The notes: generated by a model not told the origin, from the letters alone. Shown: positions 17,454-26,968, counted from the stretch's first letter. The stretch is 64,000 nucleotides of DNA from Synechococcus sp. UW179A (GCF_900473965.1 NZ_UCNJ01000025.1:248001-312000); one strand, 5' to 3'. A program made the numbers and translations.

Positions 17454-17630
17454 CTACAAGCCTTGTGATTGTCGGATTGCCCATGCACTTGCAGCTTGCT
17501 GTTGCTGCCAAGCCATCAATAGATCTTTGGCAATCGAACGAAGCTGCTGCACATCTTTGGAGCTGTCGATCTCCCTGGAGAATTTTTCGATTTCAAACTT
17601 TTGGCCCAGAGTCAAAGCAATTGGTTCCAT
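17454..17630 (-). CDS. Conserved-looking small cyanobacterial protein
   Basis: This 58-residue protein starts MEPIALTLGQKFEIEKFSRE and continues QLRSIAKDLLMAWQQQQAAS. The layout (short N-terminal strand, acidic helix, Trp-Gln helix) resembles small conserved proteins of marine picocyanobacteria that I remember without a name. It overlaps less plausible ORFs on the other strand. The function is unknown. Confidence 0.65.
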   Translation of the reverse strand: MEPIALTLGQKFEIEKFSREIDSSKDVQQLRSIAKDLLMAWQQQQAASAWAIRQSQGL

Positions 17631-17829
17631 AAGAGCTTTCGGCTTGGCGCCCAGAACTTAACCCAGATGGTCCTGTGCAGCAAACCTCAAACGTAGTCGT
17701 TGCAACCATTTCGAGAGGTCTATGCTCGAGTGAATACATTGTGTTGATTACAAAGCGTTGCCTGAATTCGCTAATGATTGCCATTTGATCTGCTGACCCG
17801 CTTAAAAAGGATTACCCCATCTGAATTCG

Positions 17830-18012
17830 ATGCATCTCTCCTGGCAAAAACATCTTGAACTTTCCAGGATTGTATCGAACGCTGCAGACAAAGATAGTGG
17901 TATTGGCCTTGCTCTTATGGGCATTGCACTCACGATTCTCGCTAAAGATCTATTGATGTACGAGACGCGGTCGTCAGTAACCAATACTTGGCGGGAAATT
18001 GGTCTCAGCTAA
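17830..18012 (+). CDS. Hypothetical small protein
   Basis: This 60-residue protein starts MHLSWQKHLELSRIVSNAAD and has a hydrophobic helix (GIGLALMGIALTILAKDLL), possibly a membrane span. No family recognised. Confidence 0.45.
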   Translation: MHLSWQKHLELSRIVSNAADKDSGIGLALMGIALTILAKDLLMYETRSSVTNTWREIGLS

Positions 18013-18624
18013 ATGACCATGCAGGCCACGCGTTGTGTCCTTGTCCGTGACGTCCGCCTATGAGGTTGTCTCGTAAACAGCAATGATCAAGTACTGGATC
18101 AACAAGACAGGCTCATCGACGTTGCTGTCCTGAGCAGTTGGTAATGCCAATCCGCGAATAAGCCTATGCTCCTCTGCAGGCTGTTCATTCAGAGCTGTAG
18201 GCCAAGACCATCGGAACCTGATCCTTGCATCATTTCCGTGACCAGTGGTCCTGCTTCTGCAGATCCAGCTGATATCCAGGCAGACGACCAAAGCAGCCTT
18301 GTCGAAGGGTGCTTTGCAAGTCGCGCCGTTGCAGCGATAGGTGTTGCAGTTTGGCGTAGACGCCAGGAGATCCTGGCGATACCAGCGGTAACGCATCGGA
18401 CTTTGAGATTCTCGCGGTGTAAGTTAGTACTGAGTGCCCATGGAGCATCCCAGGGTTAAAGCCAGAACGATCATTCGCATGGATAACGTGAAATCACGAC
18501 TTTCACCCACCTTGAATCTTTAGATGCGATGGATCGGTTGAAAATTTTTTTCTTACGAGAAGCAATGTATAGCTTGTCTTTTGAGAAGTGTTTTTCGTAG
18601 AATAAGATTGATCAACGGCATCAG
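18013..18624. other. Stretch without a clear gene
   Basis: Two overlapping minus-strand frames (18058-18396 and 18230-18448) each carry some protein-like sequence, including a YRCNGATCKAPFDKAALVV piece. This could be a frameshifted small Cys protein gene. The last 150 bases are the AT-rich leader of the patatin gene. Confidence 0.35.
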
Positions 18625-19872
18625 ATGAAAAACAGACATTCTTGGCGCTTCTGGTTGTTGATCGCTGCATCTTTTAGTCTTGGTGCCATTTCGGTCGTCG
18701 TTTTTGCTGTATTAGCTTACGTGGGCGCAGGAGCATTCAATAGTGATAATCGGCTGGCTAAGCGAAACAACATTGCACAAGCTGAACTGATTCAGCGTCG
18801 GAAGCAGGAGATGGCTGAACTGTTGGAACGCAAGCGAAGGTCTTCAGAACACTTGGTTGATCGAATGTACAGCAGATATTTAGATAATCCAAATGCAACG
18901 ATGGATTTCTTGGTGATCTCTGGAGGGGGTGAAAATGGAGCCTTTGGATCTGGGTTCCTTGTTGGTTGGTCAACAGTCACCGACAAGACGCAATCAATGC
19001 CTGTATTTGATGGCGTGACTGGAGTTAGTGCCGGCTCCCTGATTGCACCTTTTGCGTATATTGGCACGGATGAAAGTCTTGAAAATATTAATCGTTTCTT
19101 TCGGAACACCACGGCTGATTTTGTTGTTTTAAGAAAGCCTATCTATTTTTTGCCAAGCAACATGAGTTTGGCGCGAGTTCCAGGCCTGGAAAGGGCAGTT
19201 GGCGAAGCATTCGACCAATCAACCGCTCAGAAAATTGTCGAAAAAACCACACCGGGAAGGCTTCTGCTGCTTCAGTCAACAAATCTAGACTTGGCATTTC
19301 CAGCTGTTTTTGATTTTGCAGCAGCAGCCAAGAAGTCGGTCGCCGAAAGTAATACAGAATCAATGACTAACATTGTTCTCGCCTCGGCCGCGATTCCAGG
19401 GATGTTTCCGCCACGTGAAATGAATGGTTTTCTATATGTAGATGGAGGCGTGGAAGGTAATTTTTATTATGGTGGTCATCCCTCAAAACCAGATAATACT
19501 TTTGGTGGGATTTGGAAAAGAAAGCATCCGAACATTCCAATCCCTAAGACTCGTTACTGGGTCATCATCAACGGTAATCTCAGGGAGTCGCCTAAAACTA
19601 GTGAAACTGGATGGGTAAGTATTGCTACTCGAAGTCTTGAAGTTTCTGTAGGCTCAGACCAGGTCGTAGCGCTGAGACAGCTTTACTCAATTGCAGAGTT
19701 AACTCAACGTCGTGGGCTTGGTCAAGTTGAAGTTCGATGGATTGCGATTGATGAGCCTCTCAAAGATGGTGTTTTTCCAAAAATATTTGATAACAGGGAG
19801 ATGCGGCGATTGTCTGATTTGGGTGAAAGTTTAGGACGGGATCCGAATTCCTGGAATTTAACTTCACCGTGA
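18625..19872 (+). CDS. Patatin-like phospholipase, membrane-anchored
   Basis: This 415-residue protein has one N-terminal membrane segment (WRFWLLIAASFSLGAISVVV) and then a coiled basic linker. The patatin domain follows: the oxyanion loop LVISGGGENGAFGSG, the nucleophile elbow GVSAGS with Ser135, and the catalytic Asp273 in YVDGGVEGN. The Ser-Asp dyad is complete, so lipid acyl hydrolase activity is expected. The anchor suggests it acts at the cytoplasmic membrane. It stands alone on the plus strand. Together with the LCAT-like lipoprotein at 1891 it makes two unrelated lipases in the window. Confidence 0.92.
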   Translation: MKNRHSWRFWLLIAASFSLGAISVVVFAVLAYVGAGAFNSDNRLAKRNNIAQAELIQRRKQEMAELLERKRRSSEHLVDRMYSRYLDNPNATMDFLVISGGGENGAFGSGFLVGWSTVTDKTQSMPVFDGVTGVSAGSLIAPFAYIGTDESLENINRFFRNTTADFVVLRKPIYFLPSNMSLARVPGLERAVGEAFDQSTAQKIVEKTTPGRLLLLQSTNLDLAFPAVFDFAAAAKKSVAESNTESMTNIVLASAAIPGMFPPREMNGFLYVDGGVEGNFYYGGHPSKPDNTFGGIWKRKHPNIPIPKTRYWVIINGNLRESPKTSETGWVSIATRSLEVSVGSDQVVALRQLYSIAELTQRRGLGQVEVRWIAIDEPLKDGVFPKIFDNREMRRLSDLGESLGRDPNSWNLTSP

Positions 19873-20053
19873 ACTCTTGAAGTACTGATCGTTGGTTTGA
19901 AGGTGGTGGTCTTGAGTCTTGATATCAATACCCCTCGCTTTCAATCTTGTTGTGTGATTATTCAGCAGCCGATGAATCTCTAAAACTGTAGGAATCGTTA
20001 CGACATGTCCAGGATCGCCGGTGCCATGACAAACAAGTCGTCGCTAAAACGCA

Positions 20054-20251
20054 ATGGATTCCCAAACTCTTCTTGCAAGAACTGCCAGAGGAACCGTACT
20101 TCATAAGTACAATGACGGATTTTTGGTTTGCGATCCTGACGGGCAATGCAATTTTTGTGTTGACCTATACAGGGCTGAAGAGTTGGTTCGTGAACTAGAC
20201 CATGGATTTGATTATCCATACTCCTCAGGTTTTCACGAGATCATGCATTAA
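20054..20251 (+). CDS. Hypothetical small protein
   Basis: This 65-residue acidic protein starts MDSQTLLARTARGTVLHKYN. It reads as a small beta-then-helix fold (GFLVCDPDGQCNFCVDLYRAEELV) with three Cys in the pattern C-x5-C-x2-C, which could bind a metal. No family recognised. Confidence 0.6.
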   Translation: MDSQTLLARTARGTVLHKYNDGFLVCDPDGQCNFCVDLYRAEELVRELDHGFDYPYSSGFHEIMH

Positions 20252-20670
20252 GAGCAGCAAGCAGGACGCCCCAATTGTTTAGTCTATGTCTAGGTATCTT
20301 CAGGACTTGAGTTTCTGGTAACTTATGCTTTTGCAAAAACAGCAAAGAGCATCTGCAAGAATTGAGTTCTGGTACATTTCTAACAACAACTGATGTCTAG
20401 ATATGAGCCGATAAGCTATTGGATTAGAAATAATTCTCATATATGGAATTTATCCATTCTTGTCATAATCGTCTAAAAGTGATCTAATGATCTAGCTCCT
20501 GACTCAATTCAATTAATAGTCCTTTGTTGATAGGTAAAACGCAGCGAATAGGACTGCAAGCAAGACAATAGGTTCCATGAAGCTTTGTCTGAACTTGGTT
20601 ATGGTGCAGCTTTATTGATTTTGAATCCGTCACCTATGACACTTTTTAGGAGAGATCCTTCATGCAAGCA

Positions 20671-20706
20671 AAGGATAGAGGCCGGACAAATCCGGTCTCT
20701 ATCCTT
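20671..20706. repeat. Long near-perfect hairpin in a gene-free region
   Basis: Two 16-base arms (20671-20686 and 20691-20706) pair with a single G-U wobble around the loop CAAA. No T run follows on either strand, so it is not a standard intrinsic terminator. It lies inside the 20252-20902 stretch, where I see no supported gene. It could be a structured small RNA, an RNA processing site or a terminator of unusual type. Confidence 0.8.
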
Positions 20707-20902
20707 CCATGAACAAGAGTTTCGCTCGTTAATTTCTGTCTTGCATCGGGCAGGCGGGTTGGGGCTGAGGCATTGGACAAGCTGGTTCTTGTTGTTGGCT
20801 CATAAGAAACATCGATAGAAGTTGACCCAACCCTTTGAAACGTAACTGGCAGCTCTTTCAATAGGTAGAAGTTCTGCTTCGACCCTGATTGGCAGATTCT
20901 GC

Positions 20903-21220
20903 TTAGTCAGTATTGGCCGCCGCTTGGATTTCTGGCCACATAGCCGCAAACTCCTTGTCAGAAACTACAGGTGTTATCTCGAATTTGATGCCGAAGCCTT
21001 TGATCCAAGGGGCAAGGTGTGCCCAGACTTTGCCAATGTCGCTTGCTACGGCAATGGCCATTCCTCGACCAGCAATTGGATCACATACGCGATACTTCAG
21101 TTCAAATCCTTCGAATTTGTCGCCCGGCCCCCCTGCATTGATGTACTCGGCAAAATGAGGGCATGCTTCCCAGGAGCCTCCAACTGTTGGAAAGTTCCAA
21201 ACGATCAGATAGTGCTGCAC
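20903..21220 (-). CDS. DUF3303-type protein
   Basis: This 105-residue protein starts MQHYLIVWNFPTVGG and ends with the pattern GKVWAHLAPWIKGFGIKFEITPVVSDKEF. That is typical of DUF3303-type small ferredoxin-like-fold proteins (beta-alpha-beta, a W-x5-W helix, and a final beta strand with PV). Single gene; biochemical role unknown. Confidence 0.75.
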   Translation of the reverse strand: MQHYLIVWNFPTVGGSWEACPHFAEYINAGGPGDKFEGFELKYRVCDPIAGRGMAIAVASDIGKVWAHLAPWIKGFGIKFEITPVVSDKEFAAMWPEIQAAANTD

Positions 21221-21470
21221 GTGGTTTCGTCAAAGACACCTCTTCGTAGCAGATACCATGTTTTTGCAGAGTGGCGGTTGATTCATCCTTGTGTGATCCG
21301 AGTTAGGCCTGTGAAATCGACGTCTGCTCCAAGATCAAGCTTGATTTTTTGAATTTGCCGAATTGCCTTGCCCAGCATGATTAATGCAATCATTGGCATT
21401 GAATGGTTGTTTTGGTAAGGAGACAGGCCAGCTTGGGCGTCAGCGAAAAATAAATGCTTCAAATAGCAAC

Positions 21471-22676
21471 TTATTTACGGTTATGCTTTTTGGAGATTGA
21501 GTATTGGATCCATTCAAGAGCAAATTGAATAGCTACAGCTGCAATGCCTAGAATTAAAATGAGATCAAGACTGTGACGTGAAAGCTGTGCTGTTACAGAC
21601 GAGAAAATGATAAAGCCTAGGGCGCCGATTGATGTGGCAATCGACCAGGACCGACGTTGTGCATCTTCATTGCAGAGTTGTCCGAGTCGGTCAAATGTTA
21701 GTGTGCCAGTCATCATATCCCATACTCCGATTAGGAATATTGAGCTAGAGAGTGTGAAGACATTCTCTGAAACTCCGAAAAGGATAACTCCTATTAATCC
21801 AATTATTGAGATTAAAGGCAGGAATAGTCTTGTTGTTAACTTTGAGGGAGCTATTGATGGAAGTAGTCCGCCAATGATTAAGCCGATTCCGAACAGACTG
21901 TCGACGCTGCTTGACATCATTGGGGTCAGTCCGACTTGCTTTACGGCAACCAATGGCTCGTAAAGAATTGCAGGCACCTGGCCAACCTGCATCATGGCAA
22001 AGCCCAAGATGATGATTAATATGAGTAGTTTTAATTCAGTTCTACCAGTCTTTGTTTGCCCGTTTCGACCAAGCTCTGCAGCAGTTGCACTAACAACTGT
22101 TTTCTGTCGTTTGTTGCCTGTTACCAGCTTAAATGTTGGCAGACTGAGAACGATCGTTAATATTGCAAGAATGTTCCAGGATGAGGGTGCAGATGTTGGA
22201 GAAAATAAACCGATTGCGATAGCTCCGAGTAATGATCCGACTCCGCCTCCGCACATGATGAATCCTGTTGCTTTTCTTCTCCAATGATCTGGGACACGCT
22301 CCAGTGCTAACGTAGGAAGACCTGAGACGACATGTGCAGCCCCCCATCCGCAAAGTAGTCTGAGGATTGATTGGCTCGTAAAATTGATCAATCTTCCTTC
22401 CAGAATTATTGAAGTAATGATTGTGATTAGCGCTGCAAATACATACCTGATTGATGCTTCCCGACTTTTCACGTAGGACTGTTGAATGCATCCAGCCAGA
22501 TAGCCGAACATGTTAATGGCTGCCAGTTTGCCGATGTCTTCGACAGCGATCCATTTTGCGTCTGCCATCAGACTTCCAATGATTCCAAAGTCAAACCGAA
22601 CCAAACCAAGCGCGATCGCAATGCCGAAGCATCCGCCAAGTAGATCAATCCACCAATGCTCCCAATCGAGTTTCAT
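21471..22676 (-). CDS. MFS transporter, YbfB/YjiJ-like
   Basis: This 401-residue protein has about twelve hydrophobic segments. The N-terminal signature GGCFGIAIALGLVRFDFGIIGSLM is typical of the YbfB/YjiJ branch of the major facilitator superfamily. A cytoplasmic motif WRRKATGFIMCGGGVGSLLG follows in the fourth to fifth helix region. The N- and C-terminal halves are joined by a basic loop (GNKRQKTVVSATAAELGRNG). Substrate is unknown. It is transcribed away from the DUF3303 gene, with gaps on both sides, and appears monocistronic. Confidence 0.85.
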   Translation of the reverse strand: MKLDWEHWWIDLLGGCFGIAIALGLVRFDFGIIGSLMADAKWIAVEDIGKLAAINMFGYLAGCIQQSYVKSREASIRYVFAALITIITSIILEGRLINFTSQSILRLLCGWGAAHVVSGLPTLALERVPDHWRRKATGFIMCGGGVGSLLGAIAIGLFSPTSAPSSWNILAILTIVLSLPTFKLVTGNKRQKTVVSATAAELGRNGQTKTGRTELKLLILIIILGFAMMQVGQVPAILYEPLVAVKQVGLTPMMSSSVDSLFGIGLIIGGLLPSIAPSKLTTRLFLPLISIIGLIGVILFGVSENVFTLSSSIFLIGVWDMMTGTLTFDRLGQLCNEDAQRRSWSIATSIGALGFIIFSSVTAQLSRHSLDLILILGIAAVAIQFALEWIQYSISKKHNRK

Positions 22677-22900
22677 TTGTTGATGCTCATAGTTTCACTG
22701 ATGTGAATCTTGAATAATTCATTAGAGCTGATCAGAAATAACAGTTCTGTCCGATCTCGCTTTTCTTATAAATGTCGACAAGATTTGCTTTGCTCCTTGC
22801 CCTTTGTTCAGTAAATTTTTACTTTGCCAGTCACGACGATTCGCGTTTGATTGGCTTCGTTTCACCCTTGTTTCATGAGATTGGTTGATGTGCTGCGTCA

Positions 22901-24163
22901 TCAGCTTGATGCAGCGTCTGATCCAATTCCTGAAGACTGATTCGTTGATGCCCTGTCTGTGGTGTTCGGTAGGTGTAGGCCCGTGCTGTCCTGAAGTTGT
23001 CGCAGCAAGGTGGCGATCGAGAGGTTCATCTGTCCATCGCGTTCTCCTATTAAGGAAACCTCCTCTACTTCGATGGGCTGAACTGTGTCACTCAGCATCG
23101 TGAGGAGTGGCTCCAGCTTCTGCAGCAGAAACAGCCGTTTGGCATCCGAGCCGGATCGTTTGAGTGAGGTCACGAGTTCCTGAAGGCCCTCTGCCTGCGA
23201 CCTTCCCTGCTCAATGATGGAAGCTGCTGCCCCCTTTGCATCCGCCATCATCGTTTCGCACTCGGATTCTGCGGGCGCGATCACATCGGCTTCGAGCTGC
23301 TGCATCACCTGTTTGATCCGCTCCTCTTGGACTGGTAACTCAGCTTCGGCACGAGCTAGTTCTGCGCCCACCTGGGCGTCGACTTCGGCAACAAGTGCCT
23401 CGCGACGAGTGAGTGCATCTTTGATGCGCTTTTGAGCATTAGCAGTGGCTACGGCAAGTTCTTTATCGAGACGACGCAGCGAGGTGATGCGTGCATTCTC
23501 AGCTTGCTTCACGGCTGATTGAGATGTGGCTTCCGCTTCTGCGATGCGAGAGTCTCGCTTTAGTTCGACCAGTTGTTTGCGACCGATTGAATCCAGATAG
23601 CGCACATCATCTGAGATGTTCTGGATCTGGAGAGTGTCAAGGACTAGTCCTAGCTTCTGGAGATCATCCTCAGCTTCCTCTAGCAAGGTTCTGGCAAATG
23701 TGATCTTGTCTTCATTGAGTTGCTCCGGAGTCAGGCTTGCCATTACACCACGTAGATTCCCTTCCAGGGTTTCTTTGGCAATGTGGCGAATCTCATCCTG
23801 ATTTTTGCCAATCAGCCGTTCGATCGCGTTGTGGATGCCTGGTTCATCCCCGGAAATCTTGATGTTGGCGACTCCGGCGACGTTCAATGGGATTCCTCCT
23901 TTGGAGTAGGCGTTCTCCACGCGTAGCTCGATGATCATGTTGCTGAGGTCGAGTCGCATCACTTCCTCGAGAACTGGGATGCGTAGAGCACTGCCTCCCC
24001 TCACGGTGCGATAGCCCACCTTGCGTCCATCTCCGGTTGTTTTGCCTAAGCCAGCAAAGATCAGTACTTCGCTGGGCTGACAGATGTAATAGAGCTGACG
24101 CAGAAGCACGACAAATGCCCAAAGTCCTGCGGCTCCAGTGAGACCAACTGCAAAAAACATCAC
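22901..24163 (-). CDS. Flotillin-like SPFH-domain protein (second copy)
   Basis: This 420-residue protein has an N-terminal membrane segment (FFAVGLTGAAGLWAFVVLL). The SPFH/band-7 domain follows (about 30-190), including VENAYSKGGIPLNVAGVANIKIS and LEGNLRGVMASLTPEQLNEDKI. A long Ala/Glu-rich coiled coil (200-330) comes next. Flotillins assemble into membrane-associated cages in ordered membrane microdomains. The start overlaps the end of the first flotillin gene by four bases, so the two are translationally coupled. They are paralogues and may form a mixed oligomer. Confidence 0.92.
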   Translation of the reverse strand: MMFFAVGLTGAAGLWAFVVLLRQLYYICQPSEVLIFAGLGKTTGDGRKVGYRTVRGGSALRIPVLEEVMRLDLSNMIIELRVENAYSKGGIPLNVAGVANIKISGDEPGIHNAIERLIGKNQDEIRHIAKETLEGNLRGVMASLTPEQLNEDKITFARTLLEEAEDDLQKLGLVLDTLQIQNISDDVRYLDSIGRKQLVELKRDSRIAEAEATSQSAVKQAENARITSLRRLDKELAVATANAQKRIKDALTRREALVAEVDAQVGAELARAEAELPVQEERIKQVMQQLEADVIAPAESECETMMADAKGAAASIIEQGRSQAEGLQELVTSLKRSGSDAKRLFLLQKLEPLLTMLSDTVQPIEVEEVSLIGERDGQMNLSIATLLRQLQDSTGLHLPNTTDRASTNQSSGIGSDAASS

Positions 24164-25482
24164 TCCACTCCAGTTGAGGACAAGGTTCCTATCAGATCAA
24201 CGCCAAGGATCTCCTTCACTTGCTCGAAGAATTGACGCACGACTTTGTGGTTCAAGGCCACCAGGCTGGCCAGGCTTGACGCGTCATTGCCATCGAGCGC
24301 TGTGATGCGTTTCAGCTGCAACTGAGCGGGTAGTCGGGTTGCTTGCTGAAGCACCATCTCAATCTGTTGCAGCAGAAAGACAAGCTCAGCTGTGCTTCCG
24401 GCCTCTTCCCAGACCTGAGTGAGCATGTCGTTCACAAGGGCACTGGCTTTGACATCCTCAGCAGTGGCTGCCGCTTGACCACGAGCCCGTAGCTCCTGCG
24501 CTTTTTGCTGAGCCTTTGATGGAAGAACCGCCTCAGCTTTCAGGCGTAGACGCTCCAGCTCAGCACGCACCTTCTGCAGTTGTTGTTCTGCACGAGCTCT
24601 GGCTTCCAGTTCGGCAGCTTCTGTCCGCTCCTCCTCAGAGCGGGCCTGTTTCTCCATTTGGGCGACTTTGGTGCGAACGTCGTTGTCTTTCTCAAGCACC
24701 ACTGTGTCGGCTTCGGTACGAACCACCTCAGCCACCTCTTCCATCTCCGCTTCAATCCGCTCTGCCTGACCGATAGCCTCGGCTTCAGCGATTTCAGCGT
24801 CTCGCACGATCTGTGCCACTCGCCTGCGGCTGATCGAATTGAGATAGTCCACATCGTCGTACACACTCTGAATCTTCAGGGTGTCGAGCTGCAGTCCTAG
24901 CCTGCGCAGATCCTCACCGACTTCATCGGCGATCTGTTCAGCAAACCGAAGGCGGTCTTCATTGACCTGCTCCGGGGTTAGCTGCGCCAGGACACTGCGC
25001 AGGTTGCCCTCCAGATTTTCTTTGGCGACCTGCACGATCTCCTTGTTGTCGCGGCCCAGAAAACGTTCGATCGCGTTGTTGCGGACCTCTGGGTCAGTGC
25101 TGACCTTCACATTGGCGATTGCCTGAATATTGAGAGGAGTCCCGCCCTTTGAATAGGCGTTGTTCACCTCCACCAGCACTGGCAGCAAGGTCACGTCCAT
25201 GCGGCGGGCTGTTTCAAGAATCGGTTTCACAAAGGTGCAGCCGCCATTGGCAACGACGCGGTAGCCCTTAACGCCCTGATTTCCCTGATTGGATTTGGAG
25301 CCGGTCACCACCAGCATTTCATTGGGTCTGCAGATGCGGATCATCCAGCGGCTGATCAGGGTGAGGGCGACGATCACCACAAAGACGCTGGAACCGATCG
25401 TTACCACTGCCGCGGCAGGGTTACTGCTGGGTTGTCGTTGGGCAAGAACCGGGACCGGTTCGATTGCCAGGCTGTTGTGCAT
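24160..25482 (-). CDS. Flotillin-like SPFH-domain protein (first copy)
   Basis: This 440-residue protein has a membrane segment (VVTIGSSVFVVIVALTLIS). The SPFH domain includes VNNAYSKGGTPLNIQAIANV and LEGNLRSVLAQLTPEQVNED, and a long, highly charged coiled coil (about 225-370) rich in Glu, Ala and Arg follows. The coupled neighbour is a paralogue. The NfeD-like gene lies 40 bases upstream on the same strand; NfeD-flotillin pairing is a known arrangement in membrane microdomain operons. Confidence 0.92.
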   Translation of the reverse strand: MHNSLAIEPVPVLAQRQPSSNPAAAVVTIGSSVFVVIVALTLISRWMIRICRPNEMLVVTGSKSNQGNQGVKGYRVVANGGCTFVKPILETARRMDVTLLPVLVEVNNAYSKGGTPLNIQAIANVKVSTDPEVRNNAIERFLGRDNKEIVQVAKENLEGNLRSVLAQLTPEQVNEDRLRFAEQIADEVGEDLRRLGLQLDTLKIQSVYDDVDYLNSISRRRVAQIVRDAEIAEAEAIGQAERIEAEMEEVAEVVRTEADTVVLEKDNDVRTKVAQMEKQARSEEERTEAAELEARARAEQQLQKVRAELERLRLKAEAVLPSKAQQKAQELRARGQAAATAEDVKASALVNDMLTQVWEEAGSTAELVFLLQQIEMVLQQATRLPAQLQLKRITALDGNDASSLASLVALNHKVVRQFFEQVKEILGVDLIGTLSSTGVE

Positions 25483-25521
25483 GCCTGGGAATGCGACTGA
25501 CCTTCCTTAGCCAGGCTGCAA

Positions 25522-26061
25522 TCAGCTGACCATGTCCATGGCATCCACAACTAATGTATTGCCCTCACAACGCAAAATCACCACACTCTGGCCCCGCTCT
25601 AAAGGACCACAGGCACTTCGTGCTGCTCGTCGCACCAAGCTACCGCGCACCGATGTCTCCACAAACCCACGCTGACGTTCACTCAGGGGCAAGGTCACTT
25701 TGGCTTCCAGTCCGATCAGATCGTCGGCGAGCACGACAGTATTGGCTTCGCGTCGAGCCAGGAAGCGCAACGCAAACGAAGCACACAACCCCAGGCTGAC
25801 TCCTAGCAATAGCGCTATGGGCAGGTTGAAGCGGGAAGCCGTTGTTTCTTCAAACAGCTGCAGTAGTAATCCGCAGAGCCCAAACCCGGCCAGTGAAAAA
25901 GACCAGAACGATGTGCTGAGCAGAACAGCCGGGTTGCCACCTTCAGCGATTCCGCTTGCAGCATCGCCATCAATCATGCTGTCCGATTCACCAGCGATCG
26001 AAAGCATGATCAAGACTCCGCCTGCGATCAGGCAAAAGAGATAGGTCCAGGTCATCGCCAT
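25522..26061 (-). CDS. NfeD-like membrane protein
   Basis: This 179-residue protein has one N-terminal and two middle membrane segments (TWTYLFCLIAGGVLIMLSI, ending near residue 95). A C-terminal OB-fold-like soluble domain follows (GLEAKVTLPLSERQRGFVETSVRGS...VVILRCEGNTLVVDAM). This is the short NfeD type without the serine protease part. It is just upstream of two flotillin genes on the same strand, where NfeD partners usually occur, and the operon context is the main support. Confidence 0.8.
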   Translation of the reverse strand: MAMTWTYLFCLIAGGVLIMLSIAGESDSMIDGDAASGIAEGGNPAVLLSTSFWSFSLAGFGLCGLLLQLFEETTASRFNLPIALLLGVSLGLCASFALRFLARREANTVVLADDLIGLEAKVTLPLSERQRGFVETSVRGSLVRRAARSACGPLERGQSVVILRCEGNTLVVDAMDMVS

Positions 26062-26159
26062 CGACTGGAAGAAGTCTCATCATGAGCGTGATTGCTATTC
26101 GGCAACAGGAGGTTGTTGCTCATTTCAGGTTTTTCGTTGGAGGATCTGGCTTGTGCCTG

Positions 26160-26185
26160 ACAAAAGCCCCGCTCAAAGCGAGGCT
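26160..26185 (-). terminator. Rho-independent terminator after the ferritin gene
   Basis: A 9-base-pair stem (26165-26173 with 26177-26185) has a 3-base loop and one position that pairs as G-U only in the minus-strand RNA, followed by four U. It ends the ferritin transcript and separates it from the NfeD-flotillin genes. Confidence 0.8.
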
Positions 26186-26215
26186 TGTTGCTGAGCTGAG
26201 AGATTGATCAATTGA

Positions 26216-26797
26216 TCAGCCTTCGAGCTTGGCGGGTTCGGCTTCGCCTTCCCTGAGTTCAGCGTCGATGATCATCACCGCAGCAGGGTTGCCGGCAGCG
26301 AACTTGACGCGGCCCAGCAGATAGGCGGCCTCGTGCTCAGAGAGACGCTGAGCATCAACGATTGCGTCGAGGAACACGGTGGTGCGGCGGTCAATGTCCT
26401 GTTCAGCAGTGCCGTAAAGCTGCAGCACCGAGGCAGTCACGTCAGCTTCCATGCGGAAAACATTGGCGATCACCTGCTCCACATCAGTCCACTGCTGACG
26501 CGGTGGTTCAACGGTGTCGAGCACCGGGCGCTGGCCTCTGGAGATCAGATAGTCAGCAAACTTGGCAGCATGCTCCTGCTCCTGCTTGGCTTCATCACGC
26601 AGATGCTCGGCAAAGCCGACCAGTTCACGTTCAGCAAACCAGATGGCAGCAGCGAAATAGTCGGCTGAGGACTGACGCTCAAGGTTGAGATGAGCCTGCA
26701 TGAGATCAAGCAGTTCGCCTGACATGGGCTCGGCCATGGCCCGGCCTGCAGGACCGACGGGAATGGTGATGGTGGCTTGGGTGGCGGAATTTGTCAT
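26216..26797 (-). CDS. Ferritin
   Basis: This 193-residue protein has the ferritin four-helix pattern. Helix A starts HLNLERQSSADYFAAAIWFAE; the E-x-x-H ligand motif is in helix B (RDEAKQEQEHAAKFADYL), and further acidic ligand candidates lie in helices C and D (MEADVTASVLQLYG; DAIVDAQRLSEHEAAYLL). It should oxidise and store iron in a 24-mer shell. The N-terminal 25 residues (TITIPVGPAGRAMA) form a short extension. It has its own terminator and a set of three direct repeats upstream that look like regulator sites. Confidence 0.92.
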   Translation of the reverse strand: MTNSATQATITIPVGPAGRAMAEPMSGELLDLMQAHLNLERQSSADYFAAAIWFAERELVGFAEHLRDEAKQEQEHAAKFADYLISRGQRPVLDTVEPPRQQWTDVEQVIANVFRMEADVTASVLQLYGTAEQDIDRRTTVFLDAIVDAQRLSEHEAAYLLGRVKFAAGNPAAVMIIDAELREGEAEPAKLEG

Positions 26798-26881
26798 TGC
26801 CTTGTCCTCTTGGGGGGATGCATCAGTTCTACATCACAAAACAGCGAAAGATATGCGTAAAAACCGAACATTAGTGGATCA

Positions 26882-26968
26882 AAATATGCTCTTGAGAATC
26901 ACATTCAAGTGCTGCAAATATGCTCTTGAGAATCACAATCAGAAGCGCAAATCTGCTGATGAGAATCA
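26882..26968. promoter_or_regulatory. Three iterated repeats upstream of ferritin
   Basis: The 22-base repeat beginning AAATATGCTCTTGAGAAT occurs perfectly at 26882-26903 and 26916-26937; a diverged third copy (TGCTGATGAGAATCA) is at about 26949-26968. The spacing is about 34 bases, roughly three helical turns. The repeats lie 85-170 bases before the ferritin start. The GAGAATCA core resembles half of a Fur box, so iron-dependent control is plausible, but that is inference. Confidence 0.7.

Noticed and set aside
18058-18448. Two overlapping minus-strand frames with partly protein-like sequence
   Set aside because: Neither frame is convincing along its whole length. A frameshifted gene is possible but cannot be shown.
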